Positions 52,146-60,271 of a DNA stretch of 60,773 bases are shown here, piece after piece. The DNA is taken from positions 1-60,773 of the forward strand of contig JAAYLU010000027.1 of the NCBI GenBank assembly GCA_012521675.1, read 5' to 3'. Positions within the stretch are counted from its first letter, which is position 1. Each line of letters starts with the position of its first letter. Both the position numbers and the translations under genes were made by a program. The notes below the pieces were generated by a model, which saw nothing but the letters and a program-made list of their open reading frames with translations, did not search any database and was not told where the DNA came from. This DNA is from Synergistaceae bacterium (lineage in GTDB: Bacteria; Synergistota; Synergistia; Synergistales; Aminobacteriaceae).

Positions 52146-53287
52146 GGCACCACCCCTCCCGGGCGGGCAGAAGATGATGTATCGGAGGCTGCGCCGCCCC
52201 TTGCCCAGTGGCCCGATCTCAGGGTGAATATCTGCCCCCTATGGCGGAGATCTCCGTTTTTATCCACGGGAAACACGCCTCCGATGGTCTCCACTGATTC
52301 CAACTCGGACAGAGCGGTGGCGACGGCCTGTTTATCGCTCGACCCGGACATCTTCACCGCCGCGTCGAGCATCGCCACCGTGTCGTAGCCGATCGCCAGG
52401 ATCATCCGAGGGATGCTGGATGTGTAGGTATTTCTGACGAACCGGACAAACTCGTTACCGGGAGAATCCCAGGCGATGTCCGTGTAGGACGCCGTGAACG
52501 CCCCGTCGCCGAGCGGACCCGCAAGAAGGGGAATCCTGTGCGACACGGCCCAGTTGGAGAGGAAAACGGGGATGCCGGGAAAACGGTGGCGCAGTTCCCG
52601 CAGCGCCACGGAACAGAGCCAGTCCGGCAGGACAAGCAAAACCGCATCCATGTCCTGCGCATAATCTTGCAGGTCCTCGATGCGAGTCTTCAGATCGCTG
52701 CTGAAGGAGACGATCTTTAGGGGCGGGGTGCCTATCGCCGACTGGAAATCTCGGATGAAGTCCTGGACGTGAGAGGCCGCAAAACCGCTGACTATGACGG
52801 CATAAGCCTTGATGCCCCTGTCGCGGGCCTCTTCGCCCAGCTCCCTGCCGCCGTTCTCGGGGCGGGGTCGGAACACTAGATCATCCGGCCGGGCAAGGCT
52901 GTGCCCGGAGGCCAGGCTTATAAAGGATATGCCCTGTCTCCTGGAGGCGTCCGCCAGTAGCGACGCGAAGGGAGCATTGATGCCCCCTATAACTGCGGCG
53001 GATTTTCTGGCCGCCGCCCTCTCTATGGCATTATAGACGTTCATATCGGACTCTCGTGTCGGGATGAAACGGTGTGTCTTCGAGCGAGCATTGAAGAATT
53101 CCATGGCCAGGACGACCGACTGCAGTGCCTGCTTGGAAACAACCGCTCCCGAGATATCCTTGTCGTCGTAGAACAGAGTCACCGGCACCTCGAGTCTATC
53201 GTCGGAAAAAAAGAAACCTGCGATAAAGATCGCCGCGAAAAGAATACCGACCGCTGCAGCGATGGTTGCAATAGCGCGTATTCTCAT
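52142..53287 (-). CDS. membrane-anchored periplasmic-binding-protein-like sensor (type 1 fold)
   Basis: A 381-residue protein resembling leucine/branched-chain amino-acid receptors (Peripla_BP_6). An uncleaved-looking anchor (AAAVGILFAAIFIAGFFFS) lies near 10-28. The binding fold includes KSAAVIGGINAPFASLLADA, a hinge-type pattern, and AIGYDTVAMLDAAVKMSG. GAGGG lies six bases before the ATG at 53287. No transporter genes accompany it; instead its stop overlaps the start of the HD-GYP gene. This suggests it presents a ligand to that protein's extracytoplasmic domain. The ligand is unknown. Confidence 0.82.
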   Translation of the reverse strand: MRIRAIATIAAAVGILFAAIFIAGFFFSDDRLEVPVTLFYDDKDISGAVVSKQALQSVVLAMEFFNARSKTHRFIPTRESDMNVYNAIERAAARKSAAVIGGINAPFASLLADASRRQGISFISLASGHSLARPDDLVFRPRPENGGRELGEEARDRGIKAYAVIVSGFAASHVQDFIRDFQSAIGTPPLKIVSFSSDLKTRIEDLQDYAQDMDAVLLVLPDWLCSVALRELRHRFPGIPVFLSNWAVSHRIPLLAGPLGDGAFTASYTDIAWDSPGNEFVRFVRNTYTSSIPRMILAIGYDTVAMLDAAVKMSGSSDKQAVATALSELESVETIGGVFPVDKNGDLRHRGQIFTLRSGHWARGGAASDTSSSARPGGVVP

Positions 53288-53387
53288 AGAACACCCTCTT
53301 TTCTCCAGGGGCTTCAACCTGTCCAATCTCGGGCCCGAAAAAGCGGAAACGCATTTTCGAGGGAGAAGATTTGAACAGAACTCGACT

Positions 53388-53396
53388 ATTATAGCA
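53388..53396 (-). promoter_or_regulatory. extended -10 promoter of the sensor/HD-GYP/lspA operon
   Basis: On the minus strand TGCTATAAT (53396-53388) is a perfect TATAAT with an upstream TGn extension. No convincing -35 box precedes it, which extended -10 promoters do not always need. It lies about 100 bases before the ATG at 53287. Confidence 0.6.
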
Positions 53397-53560
53397 AAGC
53401 TTTCACACAATGAGTCTGTCGTAAAAGCCTCCCGAACGACCGCATTATTGACAGTCATGACGAACATATACCGATCAGCCGCATTGTAAAACACAAGAAG
53501 CCCCGGTGCAAGACCCATCCTGAGTAGGGACCAAGGTCCCTCCGAGGCTGCGCATCGTTC

Positions 53561-53597
53561 CGTCATCCCGACGACTGCAGGGAGGAGGGATCTCCCG
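53561..53597. repeat. palindromic intergenic repeat, partial copy
   Basis: Begins CGTCATCCCGACGACTGCAG and includes GGAGGAGGGATCTCCCG. It abuts the stop codon of the V-ATPase B gene at 53598. Upstream in the same 310-base gap (53288-53597) a small hairpin GGGACCAAGGTCCC is present; nothing else was seen there apart from the extended -10 promoter. Confidence 0.65.
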
Positions 53598-54971
53598 CTA
53601 CTCCCTCCTGATGAACCTCGCAAGGTCGTCCATCGACAGGTGCGTCAGCTCTTGCACCGGAAGGGTGGAGAGCAGATCCCAGCCCATGTCGAGGGACTGC
53701 GCTATCTCGCGGCTCTCCGTCGCCCCCTGGCTCAGGAATCCTCTCTCGAAGGCCTCTCCGAAGGCCAGCGACTGCTGGTCCGCCTTGCTCAGCTCGTCCG
53801 CGCCGACCACGCCGGCGAGCGCTCTCACCTCGTGCACTCTGCTGTATGAGGCGAACAGCTGCCCGGCGAGGTTGGGGTGGTCTTCTCTTGTGTATCCGTG
53901 TCCTATACCGTCCTTCATCAGGCGCGACAGGCTCGGCAGTATCTCGACCGGCGGGTAGATTCCCCGCGCCTCCAGCTCCCGCGACAGGACTATCTGTCCC
54001 TCGGTGATGAAGCCCGTCAGGTCGGGCACGGGGTGGGTTATGTCGTCGTTGGGCATGGTCAGTATCGGGATCTGGGTCACGCTGCCGCGCCCGTTGCGCA
54101 GGACTCCGGCCCTCTCGTACAGTGACGCAAGGTCGCTGTACAGGTACGAGGGGTACCCCTTGCGGCTGGGCACCTCTCCCCTCGCGACCGACAGCTCTCG
54201 CAGCGCCTCGCAGTAGCTGGTCATGTCGGTCATTATCACCAGCACGTGCATCCCGAGGTCGAAGGCCAGGTATTCCGCGGTCGTCAGCGCCAGCCTCGGC
54301 GTGGCGATACGCTCCACGGGCGGGTCGTCCGCCAGGTTCAGGAAGAGGACCAGGTTGGTCCCGTGCCCCCCGGCGGTCAGCCTGTCCCTGAAGTATGCCG
54401 CGTCGTCGTGCTTTATCCCTATCCCCGCGAAGACCACGGCGAAGTTCTCGGCCCCGGCGAGCTTGGACTGGGTCGCGATCTGCACGGCGAGCGAATTGTG
54501 CGGCAGACCGTTGCCGGAGAATATCGGCAGCTTCTGCCCGCGTATCAGGGTCAACAGCACGTCGATGGAGGAGATCCCGGTGGAGATGAAGTCCCTCGGG
54601 TACTCCCTTCCCATCGGGTTGATCGCCGCGCCTCCCACCGGCCTTCGCACTCCGCCCAGCACCGGGCCGCAGTCGTCCAGCGGTGCCCCCAGCCCGGAGA
54701 AGGTCCGTCCCAGCATGGCGGGGGAGAGGGATATCTCCAGCTCCCGCCCCGTGAACCGTACCGAGGTCGCCGCGGGCGAAAGCCCCTCGGTCCCCGAGAA
54801 CACCTGCACGAGGGTCGCCTTGTCGCTGACAAGCACCACTCGCCCCGCGCGCGGCGTTCCGTCGGGCGAGCGCACCTCGACAATCTCGTCGAAGCTCGCG
54901 TGGGGTATTTCCCCCAGCATCACGAAAGGGCCGGATATACTCCTCACTCCGACATACTCGGCATCGCTCAT
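53598..54971 (-). CDS. atpB: V-type ATP synthase/ATPase subunit B
   Basis: A 457-residue regulatory, non-catalytic nucleotide-binding subunit of the V1 headpiece. It has GRTFSGLGAPLDDCGPVLGG near 88-107, PIFSGNGLPHNSLAVQIATQ near 152-171 (no full P-loop, as normal for B), and MPNDDITHPVPDLTGFITEG near 315-334. It overlaps the A subunit by four bases. It is the last V-ATPase gene in the window; the D subunit that usually follows is not there. Confidence 0.96.
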   Translation of the reverse strand: MSDAEYVGVRSISGPFVMLGEIPHASFDEIVEVRSPDGTPRAGRVVLVSDKATLVQVFSGTEGLSPAATSVRFTGRELEISLSPAMLGRTFSGLGAPLDDCGPVLGGVRRPVGGAAINPMGREYPRDFISTGISSIDVLLTLIRGQKLPIFSGNGLPHNSLAVQIATQSKLAGAENFAVVFAGIGIKHDDAAYFRDRLTAGGHGTNLVLFLNLADDPPVERIATPRLALTTAEYLAFDLGMHVLVIMTDMTSYCEALRELSVARGEVPSRKGYPSYLYSDLASLYERAGVLRNGRGSVTQIPILTMPNDDITHPVPDLTGFITEGQIVLSRELEARGIYPPVEILPSLSRLMKDGIGHGYTREDHPNLAGQLFASYSRVHEVRALAGVVGADELSKADQQSLAFGEAFERGFLSQGATESREIAQSLDMGWDLLSTLPVQELTHLSMDDLARFIRRE

Positions 54972-56761
54972 CTCAATCCCACGCTCCCCGCCGCTCGCGT
55001 GGCCAGACGCTCGCGGTCAATCTCCATCATTCGCCTGAGCAGCCTTCTCTTCAGGTCGTCGAACGCCTCCGGCTCCTCCCAGGGCAGCTCCCTGAGGTGC
55101 GCCAGCTCCACCAGCTCGTCCATCTTCCTGAGTGGCGACAGGGGACATCCACGCGCCAGAAGCCTTTTCGCCCTCTCGTGGAAGTCCAGCATGATGCTCA
55201 GGATCGCGATCCCCTTCGGCGGGGGACAGTAGGAGTCCGTTCCGAAGGCCCCCTGCTGCAGGTAGCCGTTTTTCAGCAGCGACGCAGTCAGGGCTGTCAG
55301 TTTCTGATCGTCGGGGAGCACGTCCTCTCCTACAAGCCTGATGATCTGCTGTATGGAGTCGTCCTCCGCCAGCAGAGCCCGCGCCTTGTCGCGCAGAATT
55401 CCCCAGGAGGAGTCGACGTTGGACTCGTACCAGTCCTTAACCTCGTCGCCGTACTCGCTGTAGGAGTCGGTCCAGCTTATCGCCGGGAAGTGGCGAGACC
55501 GCGCCAGCTGCTGGTCCAGCGCCCAGAAGCAGCGGATGAAGCGCTTGGTGTGCCTGGTCACCGGCTCGGTGAAATCGCCCCCCGGAGGGGAGACCGCGCC
55601 AATTATCGAGATGCTCCCCTCGAACCCGCCCAGCGTGGACACCCTCCCCGCCCTCTCGTAGAACTCGGCTATCCTGGTCGGCAGATAGGCCGGGAAGCCC
55701 TCCTCCGCAGGTATCTCGCCCAGCCGCCCGGATATCTCTCGCAGGGCCTCCGCCCAGCGGGAGGTCGAGTCGGCCATAAGAGCAACGTCGTAGCCCATGT
55801 CCCGGTAGTACTCCGCTATGGTGATGCCTGTGTAGATGGATGCCTCTCGCGCCGCCACCGGCATGTTCGACGTGTTGGCTATCAGCACCGTGCGCTCCAT
55901 CAACGGCCTGCCCGAGCGAGGATCCTCAAGGACGGGGAACTCCTCCAGCACCTGGGTCATCTCGTTTCCCCGCTCGCCGCAGCCTATGTAGACGACTATC
56001 TGGGCGTCGCTCCACTTGGCCAGCTGGTGCTGAGTTACTGTCTTGCCCGTGCCGAATCCGCCCGGAATTGCCGCGACGCCTCCCTTCGAGATGGGGAAGA
56101 GACCGTCGATCACCCTCTGACCGGTGAGCAGCGGCTCGTCGGGGAGCAGACGCTCCGCGACCGGGCGCGGTGTGCGCACCGGCCAGTTGGAGATCATCGG
56201 TACGACTCGACTGCGCCCTCTGCCGTCGCGCAGGCGGGCGACCGCCTCCGTCCCCCTGTGGAAGCCGGCCGGCAGGATGGAGACTATCTCCCCCTCAACC
56301 CCCGGCGGGGTCATTATCCGGTGTTCGACCAGCGCTGTCTCGCGGATCACGGCCAGAGGCGTGCCCTCGGTGACCACGTCGCCGACCTTCCCGAGAGGAG
56401 TCACCTCCCAGGATGCGTCAGGGTCGAGCTGGAAGATCGAAGTGCCGCGCGAGATGAAGGCGCCCTCTTTCTCAAGCAGCTTGCCCAACGGGCGTCCGAT
56501 GCCGTCGAAGATCGAGCCCAGCAGACCGGGCCCGAGAGCCATCGACAGGGGCGCGCCGGAGCCCTCCACCGGCTCGCCGGCGCGGAGCCCGGTCGTCTCC
56601 TCGTAGATCTGGATGACCGCCTCGTCCCCGTCCAGCCGGATTATCTCGCCGAGCAGTGCGAGCTCCCCCGCGCGCACCATCTCCCTCATGAAGAACTCCC
56701 TCATGCCGGATGCACGCACCACGGGGCCGTTGACTGAGACTATCCTTCCAGCGTTTCTCAT
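54968..56761 (-). CDS. atpA: V-type ATP synthase/ATPase catalytic subunit A
   Basis: A 597-residue catalytic subunit. The P-loop is PGGFGTGKTVTQHQLAKWSD near 234-253, followed by YIGCGERGNEMTQVLEEFPV, ADSTSRWAEALREISGRLGE and the A-specific insertion with GAVSPPGGDFTEPVTRHTKR. The N-terminal GRIVSVNGPVVRASGM begins directly at the ATG. It lies ten bases after atpE and overlaps atpB by four bases. Coupling ion (H+ or Na+) is not readable from this subunit. Confidence 0.97.
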   Translation of the reverse strand: MRNAGRIVSVNGPVVRASGMREFFMREMVRAGELALLGEIIRLDGDEAVIQIYEETTGLRAGEPVEGSGAPLSMALGPGLLGSIFDGIGRPLGKLLEKEGAFISRGTSIFQLDPDASWEVTPLGKVGDVVTEGTPLAVIRETALVEHRIMTPPGVEGEIVSILPAGFHRGTEAVARLRDGRGRSRVVPMISNWPVRTPRPVAERLLPDEPLLTGQRVIDGLFPISKGGVAAIPGGFGTGKTVTQHQLAKWSDAQIVVYIGCGERGNEMTQVLEEFPVLEDPRSGRPLMERTVLIANTSNMPVAAREASIYTGITIAEYYRDMGYDVALMADSTSRWAEALREISGRLGEIPAEEGFPAYLPTRIAEFYERAGRVSTLGGFEGSISIIGAVSPPGGDFTEPVTRHTKRFIRCFWALDQQLARSRHFPAISWTDSYSEYGDEVKDWYESNVDSSWGILRDKARALLAEDDSIQQIIRLVGEDVLPDDQKLTALTASLLKNGYLQQGAFGTDSYCPPPKGIAILSIMLDFHERAKRLLARGCPLSPLRKMDELVELAHLRELPWEEPEAFDDLKRRLLRRMMEIDRERLATRAAGSVGLR

Positions 56762-56771
56762 GACCAGCTCC

Positions 56772-57419
56772 TCATAGGGCCGCCAGGAGGCGCTCCGCCA
56801 GGGCCTCCTTCATCTCCATGGATACGTTGTGCCAGTCCGCCCTCGAGCGCCACGATCCGTCCGGCGCCTCCAGAAGGACCCCTCCGGTGATGGCGGCGGG
56901 GGCGGGGTTGTACTCGAACTTGGGCCCCGGCAGCAGGGCGGCCGCCCTTCGCACGACCTCCCTGCCCAGGTGGGCGTCCTCCGCCGCCACGGAGAGCTTT
57001 ATCACGCTTCCGGGCTGCAGGCCGGAAGCCGCGGACACCGCCAAGCCGGCCAGTATATCGATGTAGTTTTCGTGGTAGCGGAGCGCGGTAAGTTCGTGCT
57101 GCAGCATCATAATTGCCTCGTCCAGCAGGCTGTTCTGCAGGCGCAGCCTCTCCTTGCCTCGTGCCGCCTCGGCTCCGGCTATCTGCCTCTTTGCTATCTC
57201 CTCGGCTCGCCTTACGGCCTCCGAGTGGATCTGCTCCACCAGGCGTTCGACTTCCGCGCTCCTCTCCTCGAACATCGAGGCGGCCTCGCGCCTCGCTGTC
57301 TCCAGTATCGCGTCCCCCTCCTCGTCGCCGTGCTTCAGCAACAGGCTCTTAAGGGACGACAGCTTCTCCGGATTGCCAAGCTCGTAGCTCTTTCCGGCGG
57401 ATGTCGAAATCTCGGTCAA
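56772..57419 (-). CDS. atpE: V-type ATPase subunit E (peripheral stalk)
   Basis: A 215-residue stalk subunit. The first half is a long charged helix (EERSAEVERLVEQIHSEAVR and RRAEEIAKRQIAGAEAARGK), followed by a globular domain with ITGGVLLEAPDGSW. It overlaps the F-subunit gene by four bases. In this cluster E comes after F, not after K as in many related operons. Confidence 0.88.
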   Translation of the reverse strand: MTEISTSAGKSYELGNPEKLSSLKSLLLKHGDEEGDAILETARREAASMFEERSAEVERLVEQIHSEAVRRAEEIAKRQIAGAEAARGKERLRLQNSLLDEAIMMLQHELTALRYHENYIDILAGLAVSAASGLQPGSVIKLSVAAEDAHLGREVVRRAAALLPGPKFEYNPAPAAITGGVLLEAPDGSWRSRADWHNVSMEMKEALAERLLAAL

Positions 57420-57730
57420 TTTATCCTCACTCCTATCGCCTCGCGGATGTACCGCGTCAGAAAGTCCGCCTCCCGCCGTGCGCCGTGCCTGTCCGGGATG
57501 ATCACGAGCAGGGGGAGCTCCTCTCGCTCGCGCAGGGACTTCACCATGGCCGGAACCTGCTCCGCCGCCCTCTCGGTCATCACGAGCACACCGACGTCGT
57601 GACGCCTGGTCAGCACGTCCTCCACTGCGGCGGCCGTCTCGTCCGCGCCGACGGCCAGCACGCCGGGGATCCCGGCGAGCCGTAGCAGCACCAGAGAATC
57701 GTGGTTGTCACTGACGAGAAAGCCCTTCAT
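57416..57730 (-). CDS. atpF: V-type ATPase subunit F (central stalk)
   Basis: A 104-residue Rossmann-like subunit: GFLVSDNHDSLVLLRLAGIP near 3-22, then DVGVLVMTERAAEQVPAMVK and LPLLVIIPDR. Size and pattern fit V-ATPase F. It is three bases after atpK and overlaps atpE by four. Confidence 0.92.
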   Translation of the reverse strand: MKGFLVSDNHDSLVLLRLAGIPGVLAVGADETAAAVEDVLTRRHDVGVLVMTERAAEQVPAMVKSLREREELPLLVIIPDRHGARREADFLTRYIREAIGVRIN

Positions 57731-57733
57731 CCG

Positions 57734-58150
57734 CTAAAGCTTGCCCAGTATCAGCAGGGAGACTATCACGCCGTAGATGGCGATTCCCTCCGCCAGCCCA
57801 AGGTAGATCAGGGTGGTGCCCAGCATAGCTGGCTTCTCGCCCACTACTCCCAGCGCCGCCGCTCCCACCACGGCCACCGCTATCCCCGCGCCCAAACAGG
57901 CCAGTCCCGTGGCCAGGCTCGCTCCCAGGAAGCCGAGCCCCGCCGCCGCGCCCGTCGCGATAGATTCCGCCTCCGCCGCCGAGGCCGCCGTGGAGATTGT
58001 CAGAGCGGCCGACAGGGCGAGCAGGACGAGCATGCTCAGCATGAAGAGCGCGAGCACGGCCCTTGGGCGGCGTATCGTCCTCCCCCGGAGGAGCCTGCCG
58101 GCAGCACAGGTGGCCAAGGCTCCGGCGACCAAAAGAATTGCACCAGTCAT
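57734..58150 (-). CDS. atpK: V-type ATPase proteolipid subunit K (c ring)
   Basis: A 138-residue ring subunit with four predicted helices. The first pair is ILLVAGALATCAAGRLL and a second hydrophobic stretch; the second pair forms the ion-carrying hairpin with GFLGASLATGLACLGAGIAV and IYLGLAEGIAIYGVIVSLLI, whose Glu is the ion carboxylate. Ligand residues found in known Na+ rings (a Gln in the first helix, Thr/Ser after the Glu) are not obvious here, so H+ may be the ion. The start at 58150 is set by AGGAGG nine bases upstream. Confidence 0.9.
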   Translation of the reverse strand: MTGAILLVAGALATCAAGRLLRGRTIRRPRAVLALFMLSMLVLLALSAALTISTAASAAEAESIATGAAAGLGFLGASLATGLACLGAGIAVAVVGAAALGVVGEKPAMLGTTLIYLGLAEGIAIYGVIVSLLILGKL

Positions 58151-58188
58151 ATTTATTAACCTCCTAGACAAAGGTCGGATCCCTCGTC

Positions 58189-58293
58189 GCTGCGCTCCTC
58201 GGGATGACGTAAAAAAGCTGCGCTCCTCGGGATGACGTAAAAAAGCTGTGCTCCGCGGGATGACGTAAAAAAAGCTGTGCTCCTCGAGACGAC
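58189..58293. repeat. tandem 28-base repeats between the V-ATPase I and K genes
   Basis: Three full head-to-tail units (58189-58216, 58217-58244, 58245-58273) and a partial fourth. Each ends in a run of six or seven A and contains CTCCTCGGGATGACG, the reverse complement of the dispersed repeat core. Units 1 and 2 are identical; units 3 and 4 have a few changes. They fill most of the 165-base gap inside the ATPase operon. Confidence 0.9.
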
Positions 58294-58315
58294 TTGCACG
58301 CGGAGAGTGGCGTCC

Positions 58316-60271
58316 CTACTCGCTCCGCCATGTGACGGGGCGAAATGGCGCGCCCCCTCCGTGGTAGAACTTGCCGAAGAACTCGTAGTACTCCAGTCGC
58401 AAAGTCTGTATAAAGACTATCAGCCCCTCCAGCCCAACTATGATGGCGTTTCCGACGATCAGCACCGCCGCGCGGAAGAGCGCCCCGCCGGGCAGGGAGT
58501 GGACCATGTCGCTCAGCATGAACACCGCCGCCGACAGCCCTGCGTGGTTCAGCGCGAAGGCCGCCAGTCTGACGAACGACGCCGTGTTGCTCAGGAACGA
58601 CAGCAGGGAGTGGAAGACCGAGAAGGTGTGAACCACGGCGCCCTCTGCACCCTCCTGCGGGCCGAAGATCAGCCTCTCCAGCACCCCGCCGAACAGGATC
58701 ACCAAGAAGAGAAAACCCGCAGCGGCGGACAGGGCGGTCGGCACTCCGCCGGACGTGAAGGCGATCAGCCCTGCGGCCGCGGCGGTCCAGTAGAAGAGCA
58801 GCCCCGCGACCCCCTCGCCTCCGAACAGCATCTTGCCAATACGTCCCTTTCGCCACTGGGCTATGATGTTGATCAGCACTCCCAAACTCATGAAGGCCAC
58901 CCCGGCGAACAGGGACGTCTGGATCAGGCGGTCTATCCCGTGCATCGGAGAGGTCCAGAGCGACGGCAGGATCTCCTCGGAGCCGAAGACGCTGCCGTAG
59001 AGGAAGCCGAACAGCATCGCCGCGACCCCCGCTATTCCTATCACGGAGGCGAAGGCGCGATTCATGACCCCCCTTCTCTCCATGAGCCATGCCCCTGCGG
59101 TCAGAAGCAGGCCGTGCCCGACGTCGCCGAACATGAAGCCGAAGAAGAGGCAGAAGCTGAGCGCAACCATCGGTGACGGGTCGGTCTCGCCGTAGGACGG
59201 CAGGCTGTACAGGGCGACTATCTCCTGGAAGGTCCGCACCAGGAAGTTGTTCTTCAGCAGGGTCGGCAGAGTCCGACCGCGGCCCTCGAGCTCCACGTCG
59301 CTCTCGGTCAGCAAAAGGGTATCCGGCCCGACCTGGTCCAAGATCTCCTCGACCTTTGGCAGGGTGGGGGCGGGGATCACGCCCGACAGTACGAAGATCT
59401 CCCCTATCTCCCCCCGTTCGCGGCACAGGGAGTAGACCCTCTGCATCGTGAACACCGAACAGTAGAGTTTCTCCAGTTCCGTCCTGTGCTTCTCAAGGTA
59501 GTTCCTGGGCGCCTCGCTCACGGCGCGCGCCTCCCGCGACAGGGCGGACGTCTCCTCCTTCAGGCGCTCGCGAAGGTTCTCGCCCGCGCCTTCGAACACC
59601 TCGCCGAGCTCGTACTCCACCATCTGCAGCGAGCGGAAGAGTTTTTGAGCCTCCGGGTGGTAGCTGCGCGAGCAGAAGATGACCGCGAGCACGTACCCCT
59701 TGTCCTCCACCACTGGAAAAGCCAGCAGGGGGGTTACGTCCTCCATCTCCTCCAGTCGCTTGTAGCTATCGGCGGTCAGCCTGCCGAACGTGATGGACAG
59801 GTAGCGAGGCTTCAGCGCCTGCTCGACCCCCCGTCCCGCGGCCGCGAGCTCGTCCAGGAAGATGCCCGCAGCGGTCAGCTTGTCGGTCTTCTCCTCGATC
59901 GCCTCGGAGCGCTCCCTCCACTGGGCGAGCATTCTCTGAAGGGATTTCACCTGCTCGGATGCCTCCTCGATAGAGAGGGACGGAATGCTCCTGGCGCAGC
60001 CCTCGCCTCTTGCCTCGCTCGTGGACGTCTCCGGATCGGGCGGCGACTCCCCCGGGATCAGCCTGAACACGGAGTTCAAACTGTCCAGCAGTTCGTCGTA
60101 GGGGTTGCCGCGGAACGACACGACCCTCGCGAACCTTCCTCCCTGCCTGCCGAGGACGGAGTGAAGGGGCGTCGGTTCGAAGTTCCCCAGGGAGAGCAGT
60201 TCTGCCGAGACAAGCTCGATCTCTTTTCTGGGGCCCACCATGGAGACCCCCATCATCTCTACGACGGCCAC
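58316..60271 (-). CDS. atpI: V-type ATPase subunit I (membrane stator)
   Basis: A 651-residue stator subunit. The N-terminal half (about 1-350) is cytosolic and coiled-coil rich; the C-terminal half has seven or eight helices. Family features are FCLFFGFMFGDVGHGLLLTA near 386-405, the region SFLSNTASFVRLAAFALNHA near 560-579 containing the essential Arg that works against the ring Glu, and GLIVFIQTLRLEYYEFFGKF near the end. It overlaps the C-subunit gene by 13 bases and is followed by tandem repeats before atpK. Confidence 0.94.
   Translation of the reverse strand: MAVVEMMGVSMVGPRKEIELVSAELLSLGNFEPTPLHSVLGRQGGRFARVVSFRGNPYDELLDSLNSVFRLIPGESPPDPETSTSEARGEGCARSIPSLSIEEASEQVKSLQRMLAQWRERSEAIEEKTDKLTAAGIFLDELAAAGRGVEQALKPRYLSITFGRLTADSYKRLEEMEDVTPLLAFPVVEDKGYVLAVIFCSRSYHPEAQKLFRSLQMVEYELGEVFEGAGENLRERLKEETSALSREARAVSEAPRNYLEKHRTELEKLYCSVFTMQRVYSLCRERGEIGEIFVLSGVIPAPTLPKVEEILDQVGPDTLLLTESDVELEGRGRTLPTLLKNNFLVRTFQEIVALYSLPSYGETDPSPMVALSFCLFFGFMFGDVGHGLLLTAGAWLMERRGVMNRAFASVIGIAGVAAMLFGFLYGSVFGSEEILPSLWTSPMHGIDRLIQTSLFAGVAFMSLGVLINIIAQWRKGRIGKMLFGGEGVAGLLFYWTAAAAGLIAFTSGGVPTALSAAAGFLFLVILFGGVLERLIFGPQEGAEGAVVHTFSVFHSLLSFLSNTASFVRLAAFALNHAGLSAAVFMLSDMVHSLPGGALFRAAVLIVGNAIIVGLEGLIVFIQTLRLEYYEFFGKFYHGGGAPFRPVTWRSE

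Noticed and set aside
55097-56737. Plus-strand open frame of 546 codons opposite V-ATPase A
   Set aside because: It mirrors the codon pattern of the catalytic subunit and has no recognisable domain or ribosome site.
58189-58293. CRISPR-like array
   Set aside because: The 28-base units are directly adjacent with no unique spacers, and no cas gene is present, so this is a simple tandem repeat.
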